Shown piece after piece: positions 43,811 through 55,200 of a stretch of DNA of 64,000 bases. Position 1 is the first letter of the stretch, and each line of letters opens with the position of its first letter. The position numbers and the translations under genes are program-made. The notes beneath the pieces are model-generated. The model saw only the letters and a program-made list of their open reading frames with translations. It did not search any database and was not told the origin of the DNA. The DNA is from Bisporella sp. PMI_857 (Eukaryota; Ascomycota; Leotiomycetes; Helotiales; Helotiaceae). The stretch spans positions 992,001 through 1,056,000 of the forward strand of contig JAJSPD010000007.1 of NCBI GenBank assembly GCA_021307315.1, read 5' to 3'.

Positions 43811-44254
43811 TTAGTTGTTTTGTCTTGAAACACCTATATTTGAACTTACAGGTACGGGGTGTACAGAATCCGAAAATGGCGTTGGAGCAGCAGGAGGAGT
43901 GAAGCTTTGTATGACATGATAGCTATATTTCCCTATTTCAATACTGATGTGAAAATTTCCGCTAGCACCCGCATAAAAGTTCACTTCTATCAACGGCCAG
44001 GAAGTATTGTTTCCAAAATACCGACCGCTCTCAAACTGAATTTGCCAACCACACTTCCCATTTATCATTTCTTTTCGTAGATAATGACCGAGGCCTTCTA
44101 TGCCACAAAAGCCCCAGGAACGTATTTGTCCATTGAAGTCGGTGTTGGAAGAATATACATGGCCACTCTGATTTAACGGACGAAGGAGCACTTGCATCCC
44201 AGCAGCAGGCTTTTGTGTTTGAACATCAATAATTTGACAAGTTATTGTTCTCAT
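43811..44254 (-). CDS. Transthyretin / 5-hydroxyisourate hydrolase-like protein
   Basis: 147 codons from MRTITCQIIDVQTQKPAAGM. The start matches the N-terminal strand of the transthyretin fold, followed by FNGQIRSWGFC, FESGRYFGNNTSWPLIEVNF (the GxYF...FP segment) and HISIEIGKYSYHVIQSF near the C terminus. Compared with the enzyme that opens 5-hydroxyisourate in purine breakdown, the N-terminal active-site His appears as Gln (TCQIID) and the C-terminal YRGS is missing. It may therefore be a non-enzymatic relative or a decaying gene. The last residues after SVHPVP may instead be intron, given a GTAAGT there. Framed by repeats B and C. Confidence 0.6.
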   Translation of the reverse strand: MRTITCQIIDVQTQKPAAGMQVLLRPLNQSGHVYSSNTDFNGQIRSWGFCGIEGLGHYLRKEMINGKCGWQIQFESGRYFGNNTSWPLIEVNFYAGASGNFHISIEIGKYSYHVIQSFTPPAAPTPFSDSVHPVPVSSNIGVSRQNN

Positions 44255-44522
44255 CGTTGAAGGTATAATCTTATTAGAAAGGCAGGAAGACGTGTAGAGT
44301 TGAAGTTAGTCAAAAATGAAAAAGAAAAGCTTCCGCGGCCAACAATTAGATTCTTAAGAAGGATCTAAAATTAGACCAAGAAGTAGAAGGTGAAAAGTTG
44401 AAGTCAAGGAACCCACTTCTTGATTTAAAGATTCGTTCCACGGGGTCAATGCACATGTCCGAGATGTATGAACTGCTCATCCCAAAATCTAACTTCTAAG
44501 AAGATGAATCCCTTGTTTCTGT

Positions 44523-44995
44523 CGATGTTCCACGGTGGTAACCTAATGCATTGGCCCAACCATAAGCGAGAACATCCCTGTATTACTGAGTCCATCGTTC
44601 CACCAGGTTTGCCGCTCAATTTTTGGTAATCCTGGGATTCTGAAATGCTTTACACATTTGAAGCCTATGCTCAACTAGCCTGATCACTACCTCATTAACA
44701 TAATAATGAAAAAGGAGGGCACTTCATAACTCCTATTCTCAAATATAAAGCATCAATCCGAAAATCTAGATCTGGAATTTACGATTTGAGATGTTTTGTT
44801 TTCGGATCTTCAAAATACCAACATCCTATTTATAGATAGCCACAACGCATTTTGCACAACGTTTACGATTGATTGGCAAATAATGATTCCCAAATCTAAG
44901 AACAGCGCTTTTCAATTCACGAAGTATCAATTTTGCCATCTCAGGTTTAACGAGCTAGAATTCATGGAAAGTGCTGTTCTCGGGTTTAAAGCATG
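44523..44995 (+). repeat. Dispersed repeat family, copy C (rearranged)
   Basis: The right half (44730-44995) matches copies A and B (CGCATTTTGCACAACGTTTA, ATTGGCAAATAATGATTCCC). The left half (about 44540-44690) is a similar sequence in the opposite orientation, so the copy is rearranged. Confidence 0.55.
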
Positions 44996-45059
44996 AGGCT
45001 ATTAATATAAAAACGCAAACTCCTGTGTAATCAACTGTACGTATTTCAATTAACTTCAA

Positions 45060-45806
45060 ATGCCGATTAAAACACTCTCTCAGGAAATCTGGGATAAAAT
45101 CTCACGGCGCTTACCGTTATGGTCAGCTCGTAACGCCGCAAGTTCCTTTGGATTTAGGTTAGATACGTCGCGCCAGAAACATGCTGCTATCTGGAGGCTC
45201 ATATTCCGAAATAATTAGTGGCTACAACTAATTACTGAGCAACTCAATCTTACGCCTATTTTGATAGGAGCTGATATACAAGCTTTATTTAAAGGCTCAG
45301 GATCGGAACAAGCTTATTTGGGACTTTTTACTGATAGCAAGCCAAACCAACTGAACTCTTACCGTCTTACATTTCTTCAATCGTTACAGCCACATGTAAT
45401 ACACCTTGATGGTACTATTGCCTTTACTGAGTCAGGTCTCCATTTATGCGCCCCTCTTCTTACAGGACATATATACACTGTGGCCAGCGTTCGGCGATTG
45501 TTCCAAAGCGTTGGAGAAGAAATAATGTCAGCATACTTAGACTTCAACACCTCTGCTACTTATAAGTACACAAAGTTTAATTCCGACTTTATCGCTGGAG
45601 AAAATGGCAAGAATCCTTCTTTAGATGACATTGACCAATTATGCTACCTACAGATATCGCCTTCGCGTGAACTACACTTGTCTACGTTACAAGTTTCAGA
45701 TGAAATAGAAAATCTACAACGTCGTACGGAGCTGTTGGCATCGCTAATTAGAAACTGTGCGAGGAAAGGCTGGCCAGGACCTTTGATCAAAAGGTCCAAA
45801 GACTAG
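45060..45806 (+). pseudogene. F-box-like protein gene with one in-frame stop
   Basis: ATG at 45060 gives MPIKTLSQEIWDKISRRLPL and an N-terminal F-box-like motif, then WSARNAASSFGFRLDTSRQK. At codon 53 (45216-45218) there is a TAG; the same frame then stays open to 45806 (249 codons in total), reading LTPILIGADIQALF and more. An intron there is unlikely, since the sequence continues without a fitting donor and acceptor. A single stop in an otherwise long frame suggests recent loss, or an error. F-box proteins of this kind recruit targets to SCF ubiquitin ligases. Confidence 0.55.
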
Positions 45807-46819
45807 TACATGTTTTGATAGATTTCCTATATCACACGAGCACTTCATTACAGTTCAATACAATACAATACTCTATTGACGAGGAAATCAAACAAGGAAA
45901 GAAAGCTATTTAAAGGCAACGTCCATCCCTGCGTGCCGAAAAAACCGGTGTGCCGAAAAAAATGATAGGTACTTTGTTTGACTTAAAGCATCTTAAAATC
46001 TGTGCACACTTTGATAACGTCTGTCCCTGCGTCCCGAGACGCACCCTGTAACGAGACAATCCGTAGGTACGAAAGGGGGTTTTCAAAATTAATGCAATAA
46101 GGTGGTGAGCCTATTCTGCCGCTGCTTTTACTTCCACCACATTCCATCATCTCTAACGCCACTTCGCGTATGTGGATACCCCTCTCATCTTCAAAGTTGC
46201 TGATTCTGCCGATGCTGTTGCTCCCTCTCTAAAGATTCACCTCCGCTGGCGATGTCTCCGAAACAAGGCAACTCCATCAACCCGGTGGTTGATCAAGAAG
46301 GCCAAAGGTCTCTTTAAATATAAAATCTGGGTGACGCTCTTGAAGGAGACGACTTCGCTGATGCGGTAGATGTACAGGAGATGTCTTTGGCGACTGAGCT
46401 GTAGAAACCTGGGCATTCGTCCAACCAAGCTTTTCGGGGGTACGTTCGAGGGTTAAGGACCTCACTATCGAGTGGCCGGAACTTTTATGCAAAGTATGCA
46501 CGTGCCACCAGAAGGCATGCAGCTACAGATGCAACCGTCATTAGACGGGGTTGGACGAGTCGTGTCAAAGCGTGATTGGACATGAACATGCAAACCACAG
46601 CCTTTGGTCAAAGGCTTCAGATGCAACCAGTATTCGACGTGAGCTACGATACTGCACGGGTCAGAACACCTGGGAAAGACGTATTTAGGGCGAACCGCAT
46701 CCATAGCACGGTGCATCGAGAAGAACGCGTATATAGAGCGCATCATCTCTAGTTATAAAGCTTCTACTCCGGCTGATTGGAATCTCAAAGGTCGAACGTA
46801 AAACATATCGTACGAAATC
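45807..46819. other. Intergenic, no supported gene
   Basis: About 1 kb upstream of the gasdermin-like gene. Includes a duplicated GTGCCGAAAAAA word near 45940-45960. Its 3' end should hold the gasdermin promoter. Confidence 0.4.
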
Positions 46820-47668
46820 ATGGTAGTCCTGAAATACCATTCGCCTCCCAACCATTCAATCAATCCCTTGGACAAAAAGGGCATTCTTCAGCTCGGTTCC
46901 ATCATCGTAGACATCGACAGCGCGGAAGAGCCACTTACCGAAGAGTGCCATGTCAGTATCCCGCCTACGAAGAACATCCAGCGCAGCCAGCAGCGCGGCT
47001 TCACTGCCCGCATGTCGAGCATGCGGAGGGGCGACTTCGGCGTCTGGGCGAAGCTGGTCGGCACCGATGGCATCGGGGGCGAGCTGAGCTACGCGCCCGA
47101 GCGCTCCGGCGAGGACATCTACCACTTCCGCGCGGTCGACACCGAGTACTTCAGCCCGTCCAAGGACTACCTGCGCAACAGCATGGAGGCCGACGTCGTC
47201 GACATGTACGTCACGGAGCACAAGGTGCCGGTCTACATGGTCACCGGGCTAAAGACAGCAAGGGGCCCGTCGGTCTGGATGGCGACGGGGAAGAGCGACG
47301 AGGCGAAGCTGGAGCTAGGGCTGCAGCAGCCCGGCGGCGTCCCCATCGAGCTCGGGCCGAAGCTCGACGTGTCGCGGGAGGCGAGGCGAGAGATGGGATT
47401 TGAGGATTCGGATGATTTTATCGTGGGAATACGCGTGAAGAAGCTGGTGTACAAACGCCACTGGCTGACCAGGGCTCGTGGAGACCTGGTTGCGACTGAG
47501 CATAATAAAGATGCGGTATTGGCAGATGACGAGGACGAAGTAGAAGGAAAGGATGAGATTCTTGAATTGGGCGATGAGTTGGATGGCGAGGCCGAGGCTG
47601 ACGAGGTGGAACATGTAGATGGAGAGGCAGTGAAAGAGGTCTGGGTTAGACAATCGGCAAATATCTGA
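46820..47668 (+). CDS. Fungal gasdermin-like protein (HET-Q1 / RCD-1 type)
   Basis: Single exon of 282 codons starting MVVLKYHSPPNHSINPLDKK. I match it to the fungal gasdermin family by its order of blocks: LLQLG-type GILQLGSIIVDIDS (21-34), TYFSP-type YFSPSKDY (110-117), PVYMVTGLKTARGPSV (137-152), EDSDDFIVGIRVKKL (195-209) and KRHWLTR (212-218). A very acidic tail follows (residues 236-270). In HET-Q1 (about 280 aa) a short C-terminal segment keeps the protein inactive until a subtilisin-like partner cuts it off; the freed part then makes pores in the plasma membrane and kills the cell. Here the tail is the candidate inhibitory segment, and the protease gene lies convergent at 48620-51373. 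Residues 279-282 and the stop come from a transposon. The first two thirds is unusually GC-rich. Confidence 0.8.
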   Translation: MVVLKYHSPPNHSINPLDKKGILQLGSIIVDIDSAEEPLTEECHVSIPPTKNIQRSQQRGFTARMSSMRRGDFGVWAKLVGTDGIGGELSYAPERSGEDIYHFRAVDTEYFSPSKDYLRNSMEADVVDMYVTEHKVPVYMVTGLKTARGPSVWMATGKSDEAKLELGLQQPGGVPIELGPKLDVSREARREMGFEDSDDFIVGIRVKKLVYKRHWLTRARGDLVATEHNKDAVLADDEDEVEGKDEILELGDELDGEAEADEVEHVDGEAVKEVWVRQSANI

Positions 47669-48300
47669 GATACCACCAAAAAGTGTAAAAATATCTCGGA
47701 TACCACCACTTTTTTTGGAGGCTTTCTGAAATACCACTGTTTTCAACACGTTTCTTAATATATAATGAGTTATAAACCCTTTTTTAAACTTATTAATAAA
47801 CTTAATAGTTCTTTTGTTTATAAGCTATTTTTATGCAAATTCTTGTAACTTATACTTTAATTTTATATTTAGTTATTTCTAAAAAATTAAAAGATTTGTC
47901 ACGATCATTAATCATGTGACCTAGATGGGCTTGGCATGTCATATGATGACCCCTCATTTCTATCATGGTCGCGCACAACAATTGCTTTTCCTCCTTCGTT
48001 TAGTATCCTCGTAATAGAACCATCTTACTAGCCGCCTTACCAGGCCAAAGGATTTGGCTTCGTGACAAGATTTGCATCATTTTTTAAAATAAAAACAAAA
48101 ATATTTTGAAAACCAATAAGGCTAGGTTTTTAACGTAAATTAAGTACTGTTTATAGGCATTTAAAACAAAACAAAAATCAAGTTTTTAGGTCAATTTGTT
48201 ATAAAGTTGTAAAATAAAAAGTTAAGAGTATCAAAAGTAACAAATATAGTGGTATCCGAGATATTTCTTCACTTTTTGATGGTATCCGAGAAATTTGCCG
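47655..48300. mobile_element. MITE with 9-bp TSD inserted at the gasdermin stop codon
   Basis: A 646-bp AT-rich element with inverted ends of about 50 bp: left CGGCAAATATCTGAGATACC, right end the reverse complement of CGGCAAATTTCTCGGATACC, followed in both arms by CAAAAAGTG and AAATATCTCGGATACCAC. It is flanked by the direct repeat TTAGACAAT (47646-47654 and 48301-48309). Nine-base duplications fit a Mutator-type MITE. It holds no gene. The empty site would read GTT AGA CAA TAA, so the original protein ended at Gln278. The element now supplies Ser-Ala-Asn-Ile and a TGA. Confidence 0.88.
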
Positions 48301-48619
48301 TTAGACAATAAATAGCAAACTGCCAAACTGATTGATGTTGTCGTCATTTGTTCGTTGTACTTTTGGATCGGAAATTGTCTTGTTGTACTACTTGGTGGGA
48401 CTGGAGCCAACCCTACCCGCTATGCGCTCTACGCAGCGCGATGCGGTCTAGTTCTCTAGGCTCCTAATTAAAGATTCGACTATAAAACTACTCAAGGAGG
48501 CGTATCGTGGATGCCAAATATCGGAATAAGACGCTCAGTCTGAACAGTGCATGTAAGAGGGATTTGATACAAGGATAAGGACAGAGATATAATGATAGGT
48601 CAACAATATCCGCCGAAGA
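48301..48619. other. Short intergenic gap between convergent genes
   Basis: Without the MITE, only about 310 bp would part the two stop codons of the gasdermin and protease genes. No gene seen. Confidence 0.5.
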
Positions 48620-51373
48620 TTATTCCTTTTCCTTCTGTGTGGCATCGTAGCCGTAAACAATAGTATCTTTGAGCACTTTACATACCTTGTCACTGTTGTG
48701 CGATTGGTTGTCCCACAGGAACCAAGGCTGTATGTAACCATAATCCCCCTTTTTTTGCCTCAGGAGCTGAAATAAATCCACCATACCCTTTGGGCTATAG
48801 AAGTCTTCCATATTTCTAGCACTCAGTTTAATGTTGTGCCTCGTATACTCCATCATATTGGCTGCTATCCCAGCTGCTATTGGAGTCGCAAATGAAGTTC
48901 CCGATTTCAATACGTCTTTATCATCCCATTTGAATGGAATGCCAATACCAAGTGTCGTGAAGTTGCCATCATGCGTCTTTACGGACGGGTTAAGCTGATC
49001 GTTTCTTCCTCCGTTGCCATCGGAGGCGTGTATGCAGATCACGCCACGTCTGGATGCTGGGTATGCTCTCGTAGAATTGCCGCCGCGGTTGTTACTCGCA
49101 GCCGCAAATATGATCTTTGGCTTCGAACCATCGGTGGGCCCGGTCACTTCATCTATGGCCTCGTCAATTTCGCTGTCTAGACTGTCGATACCCAACGACA
49201 AGGAGATGATGTCGACATCCCACTGCTTTGCTGCGTGCCTAATTGCCTTTCAAACCCATGGGTTAGCTTCGAAGTGCAAAACATGCGGGTTATACATTGG
49301 CTGCTCACCTTTGCAATGAAATCTATGTTCTCTTTTGGAATGGTTTTCCCTTCCGAGACTCTAGCAATGTAAAGATCTGCAGCCGGGGCGACCTTGAGCA
49401 AGAGATAAGCGACGGCTGTTCCGTGCCCGAACGTATCGACGATATTCGTTTCGGCTCCGACCCAGCTTCTTTTGTCTTCTATACGCTTGTGCTTTCTTGC
49501 CTTCTCAGGACCAAGAATTCCTTTAATACACTTATTCTTCATGTCAATTCCACTGTCAATGATTGCAATCTTTATCCTACGTCGTCGATGAGCTTCTAAA
49601 TTGTTGGGGTCTCTCCTGATAAGTGGCTTAATGTGCTGGACGTTGAAATTTCCCATGTAATTCAAGAATTGCTCAGCGAATTTCTGCTTTCTATTCAAAG
49701 CATTAGCGATGCTCTCGACTTCAAGGCTAATAATAATAAACGAGGCAGAATGCAATGTAAAAGTAACTTACTCGTCCTTTTTGTTAGCGTCTGTCTCCAT
49801 CGGTGCGTCTTCCCCATCATACAACATAACTTCGGCCACGTATGATTCTTCTGTACTACCGATACCACGATCTTCGGGCTCGAAATCCATTCCTTCATCA
49901 ACAGGTTGACCAAAATTTCTCGAATAAGCATCGAGGGGTTTTGCGATTTGGTAAAAAATGTAATCGCGAGCCGCTGTGCCGTTGTCGGTTTTGCTGTTTT
50001 GGATTGCTTGGAGGCCGCGCTGATGGAGACATGCCTCCAGCACAGCTCTCAAAGCAGGAGGTATAGTCCCTCGCTCAATTCTTGTTGCTTCGCTTGCAGC
50101 TGACTCCATAGCCATCAGGTTTTGTTCCGATCTGATAAAGCGCTCGATTGTCTTGTATGTTTTCTGACTTTCCGAGCCTACGTATGTGCTGTCTGGGAGG
50201 ACATGTCTCCCGAGTTCAATTTCGAGCAGGAGTCGAGCGAAATGCAGGAGACGGAGATCGAATTGCAAATGTTCGACAGTATTTTGCTGGGTCAGCTCCC
50301 AGTTTTCGTCATCAGTGTCATCCTCGATGTCATCACCTTGCCGCGGAAGTCTGCGTGACAAGAATGGCCGATCAATATCGTAGAGTCTCTGTCCCGAACA
50401 TTTGAAGAAGATATCCTCAGAGTCCCATGTCAATTGCAGCCAATCCTCCCATGACATATGAAGCATTGAGAGAGCTAAGCTGCGAAATACAGTCGCCCTT
50501 TGACTTGGCAGAAGCTTTTCACCTTTCCCGCTTCTAAGATTCTTGGCCTCTAATAGTTCGTACAGTGATACCATTGGTTCTGTACCAGTTATTGGCGTAT
50601 TGGTCTCCAGAAATGTGACAGAACTTAGGCTAGGCACAGAGATGCTTAGGTGTAGAGCATTTGGAATGCATCGACTGACAAGATCGCACAGATTTTCGTG
50701 TCTCTGCGTGCTAGAAGCACTAGAATTCCTGTGGTTCTGTGAGTAAAGAAGCATGTCATTGGACCAGGAGCAAGTTATTCACGTACTCTAGAAGCATACA
50801 TTTGGCTTCTTGCCAGTCAGGGTGACCTGCACGGCGACCCGAAAGGTATAGATCAAAATGAACCTGGCCAGGACTACATTGCTCTATGAAACCCGACAGT
50901 TGCAACTTGGCATAATGTTCACCCGGGCAGCATTCTGTTAATTTAACTAGTGCAGAATACAGCTGAGAGAGATACTGTCGTAATTTGCTGTTCAATGCCA
51001 ACTCTGGATCCAGATCAGAAGATTCTGGTATTTGGTCCTTTGGGTACGTCCGTTCAAAAAGTCGTCCGAGCAGAGGCCGTACTACTTCACGGACTACACT
51101 TATGATCGTTTGCGCTTGTGGTTCTCCCGCTGTCGGTGTATTTAGGCGCTCAATAGCCGCCGTGACTTCAGCCTCGTCTTGACCAGTAATCTGTCCGGGG
51201 CGTTCATTTTTCGCCGTTTCCCGTAGCACTCTAATATCTCCCTCCTCGAGTAGTCTTTCTGTTCTGGCCTTGATTTCCACATCCTCCGAGTCTTCAACGT
51301 TCTCTTCTTGCTGGTAGTAGTTGGGTGTGCGCTGCAGGAGTTGCGAGCAGAAATCATATATCAAACCCGTCAT
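48620..51373 (-). CDS. Subtilisin-like serine protease with N-terminal DUF7580-like region (HET-Q2 type)
   Basis: Exons 50787-51373, 49772-50728, 49309-49726 and 48620-49246, with introns of 58, 45 and 62 bp, rebuild an 862-aa protein. The start at MTGLIYDFCSQLLQ is a minimum; a first exon may lie upstream. Residues about 1-500 are helical with motifs of the fungal DUF7580 type (LSLALSMLHMSWEDWLQLTW, ERGTIPPALRAVLEACLHQR). The S8 peptidase domain follows, with Asp in IAIIDSGID, His in TFGHGTAVAY and Ser in SGTSFATPIAAG, plus ISLSLGID and the oxyanion Asn block IIFAAASNN. All catalytic residues are present. HET-Q2-type proteases of this build cut a gasdermin encoded next door; here the neighbour is that gasdermin, convergent. 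No frame damage was seen. Confidence 0.82.
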
Positions 51374-52240
51374 TGAGTTGACTGATGACTTTCGCAAAGG
51401 TAGGAAACACAGATCGGAGGAAGGGTGGAAAGCCAATGGCTATCTGCGCTGGAAATTTTTAGGATAAAATTCATCGGAGCACGGGACATGTCCACCGCTG
51501 GACGAGTCGTATATGTTCTTTTTTGGATGCCGAATTCTGCCTCTCACATCTGCTGAACGGACGCAGATGGGACGGTTCCGACAGTTGTGAAAGGAGAAAT
51601 CATGTGCTCCAAAGGCAGCCATGCTGGTCCGACGCGCCAAGTTTTTGCACAGACCAGATACCTAATGCGCTTTCTTGCATGCTCCTACGTGGACTAGTTG
51701 CGCCTGATTACGGACGCCTCGCTATGCACGTGTGGAATGATTCTCAAGTAATGCAGCCAACAATTGGACAGAGATGTGAAATGCGTCTGCGGGGCACGCA
51801 TGGACTGGGAGGGACGACATTTCTCGTCCAGACGACGAAAGTTCGCTTCCATACCTGTGTTCCAGTCAATCAACGGAATGGGACGCGATTCGTCGGTGAA
51901 TGAGCCATACCTGGTTGTGCGGTGTACAGTTATCTCCCAACTTTGTCAGCTGGTTACATGAATGTATAATCTCTGTCAATCCATCCTGCGGTATCTTCGA
52001 AGATTGCCACACTGAAGAAGCGCGAGTGTGTGGAATGACGCCGGCGTTCACACATGCTGGTCACCTTACCCGCGGCCAATGTGCGTTGTACTGCCAAGGA
52101 GAACCAACTGCAGTCAATTTGAATCTTTTCAGTTTGCTTTTGGTCCTTCAGGCGGAATCCTACCTGTTCCGCTTGGTGTGCCACGAAGCTGCCCAGAGGC
52201 TACCAAATGCACGCTCTCTCCTGTGAGGGTTAACATCAAG
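51374..52240. promoter_or_regulatory. Divergent intergenic region between protease and kinase genes
   Basis: About 870 bp shared by the two divergently transcribed genes; it should hold both promoters and possibly the first exon of the protease. Short open frames here show no motif. No defined site could be named. Confidence 0.5.
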
Positions 52241-55200
52241 ATGCGCGAAATATACGAACTAGCTAGTTACTGCAATCACCGGTTTGCGGAACTTGTTTCA
52301 AAAGAAGATGGCCAAACTATCGAAGAGTATCAACAGAGATTTTGGGCATGGGCCAACGGCCTGGCAGTGTTTGCAAAGCCATATCTCAGTCTTGATGCTC
52401 GTTTGACAAAGTATAAATACAAAGAGATTCGCGAGATTGTTCTTCTATTCCTCGGAGTCTTGAAAATGAATCTGGACTTTGGTAAGTTGTGTCTTTACGA
52501 TCTGTTCCAAACTCATGGACACCAGGCTTGAAAAAGGCTGCGCCGGCAACGAGCGCCGAACCAGACTCTGAGGGTCTCAAGGTCACGCAAACTAGCACTA
52601 TAGCCCGCGATTCAGAAGCAAAAGGAGCTCTAGAAAAAGTCAAAATCGATCTTAGCGTGCCGATTTACGGGATTGATGGTGCTATTTCACGACTCGAGAA
52701 GCTTGCCAAGGCCATATACTCAGCCTCCCGGGAAAGCCTCTCAACGCAAGTGCTCATCTACGCCGAGAACAAGCGGGATACACAGTATGAAGAGCTGGTT
52801 AAGGCTGTAGTTCAATACCTGTATCCCTCTGATTGTGTACCAGCGGAGTTGGGAAAAACATTGTGTGATTCAATCCTGTTTCGCTATTACCGCATCGAAT
52901 ACCAACGAAGACGCCGCCAGAAGGAGAAATTGATGCCGAACATTTCTTTGGCTCCTGAAAAGAAAGCTGATGTCGATGTTGTTGCTGGAAAAGATGGGAA
53001 TCAGCGCCTTATTGATTCGCAACCGCATTCTTCTCCTGACTCGGCACTACCACCAGACGAACAACAAGACCACAGATCTGAAGCTGATACTGACACGAAG
53101 AGTACGCCATATAGTATTGACTTAGGGGCTTTCAATGACGAGATGGACCAAAAGTCAGAGCGTCTCAGCGATCAGGCTAGCTCCGCTCCTCAGACAGGGA
53201 AGATATTGTATCCCAAGGCGCCAGAGCTATCCAAAGAGCACGGAACTGCAGAGTGCCCGATTTGCTATAAACTTCTGACACGCAGCGACGTGGAGAAGAG
53301 GAAATGGAGGTATGTCTCCCACTGTTGGCTCTTATTTTTGCCTTAGATCAATACGTCTCTATTTGTCTCTTGCGCTGCTAATGGCATCCGCAGGAACCAT
53401 GTCAACGAAGATCTGGAACCTTACGTTTGTATTTCGGAGAACTGTGCTGCAAATCTACGATTTTTTGCCACCGAAAAGTTATGGCTTATGCATATGAAGC
53501 AAGCCCATACGGCGATATGGATACGACACTTGCACAACACCAGATCATGGGTCTGTCCGATACCACACACCAGCTTATATGCCGGCGAGACGTCTTTCAA
53601 TAGCTGTGACGAACTATACAACCATATGACGCTTATTCACTCTGGTTCGCACAAACACTCCGAGCTACGTGCAATCTCAAGAAAGAGCGAAGTTCGACAC
53701 CCAAGGAATGTGGATACATGCCCATTATGCGGAGATTGTCATTCTTCCTATAAGCCGTCCGAAGCCGAACCAGATCCAGAACCGGAAACCCTCGACGCTG
53801 AGGAGCGCACTATTCGAGACTCTGCAAACCATGCGAGAATTTCACCGTTTGTTGGGAGACATTTGAAATCGCTGGCTTTTTTTGCGCTTCGCAAGCTTCT
53901 TGAAGAACCAGACGACGACAACGGGGCTCGGGGTAGCGGTCATACATCAAAAAGCTTAGCAATCGACTCGGTGCACTCACCGCACCGAGCTGATCCCGAA
54001 GATTCGGTCACTGAACCTTCCACTTTGAGTTTTGAGGACGAGCCCAGGGTATCTCCTGAAGACTTCGAAAATTTAGAGGGCATTGTGGGTGCCTATGATT
54101 TTGCCGAGACAGCTCCTCCTGACTTTTTGCATCAAGAAAATAGCATGGACGACTTGGTGAAAGAAAAGTCGTACAATCCGGATGAGGACCAAACCTTAAT
54201 GCAATTCAAATCTAGTTACGTTGAAACGGTCGCGAGTCAGGAGGAAAAGAGTCCACAGGCAACAAGAACAGATGATGAGGCCATTGGTTATATTGCCCTT
54301 GACCTTCTTCGGACGGATCGCTGTATCCAGGAGCTGGAAGACAAGATCGCCGCGTCATTTGTGGAAAGTCCTTTCGATGGTGCCTACGAAAAATTCTTGC
54401 CCGCAAGTTGCATCTCGCAACTCATAACCAAGGAAGTTCTTTACGAGTATACGTCTGATATACCTGCATCTCTTAGAGAAAACTGGACCAATTTTGTCCT
54501 TACTCAAACCCGAACAGTGTATGCCATTGCTGTATGGAGCGGAATTCATGCAGCCGAACTATTTACGACTCTGCGGGACTTTCAAGATCGTAACATCAGC
54601 GACGATATGTTACCATTTTCAACCACCTCAGATGCATATTCCATATTGAATTCAACCGCCGGCAGGAGGAAGTCATATCAGTTTCTTGACTCACAATGGC
54701 GCTTTTTGGCCCCAATATTCACAAGCGTAAGGACATATAACCTTTCTGACAGCAGCGTTTTGCCTTTCACCGAGGTAATAAATGTACATGCGGGAGGGTA
54801 CGGTCGAATTTTCAAAGTAGAAATCCACCCTGCTCATCAAAAAGTGTTTTCTAAGGTATGATATGTCCCAATGGAAATAACAGTGTAGTTTTATGCTATT
54901 TCAACCGCTGAATGCCTCTAGAGAATGGACAGCCGCGAGCCTTTTGTTGCTGTTAAAGAGTTTAATGAAAACGAACAGTGGAGACAAGAGGTGGAGCATA
55001 TGCAGGTGGTAAATGATATCGGGCACCCGCATCTTGTCCGTTACCTAAGCGCTTTTACGAGAAGAAGACAGCAATACGTCATGCTAGAATGGGCAAACCG
55101 CGGAAGTCTTCGAGACTTCTGGGAGAGCTATTCGCGGAACCTAGACGCTCCCCTGATCCTCGCGGTTTTACGGCAGATATCCGGTCTCATTGACGCCCTT

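Noticed and set aside
46777..47403. A 208-codon Arg/Gly-rich frame overlapping the gasdermin gene in another frame
   Set aside because: It is the GC-rich shadow of the real gene; its composition (long Arg/Ala/His runs) is that of an out-of-frame reading.
47233..47709. Ser-rich minus-strand frame of 158 codons opposite the gasdermin
   Set aside because: Antisense shadow; Ser runs mirror the acidic codons of the sense strand.
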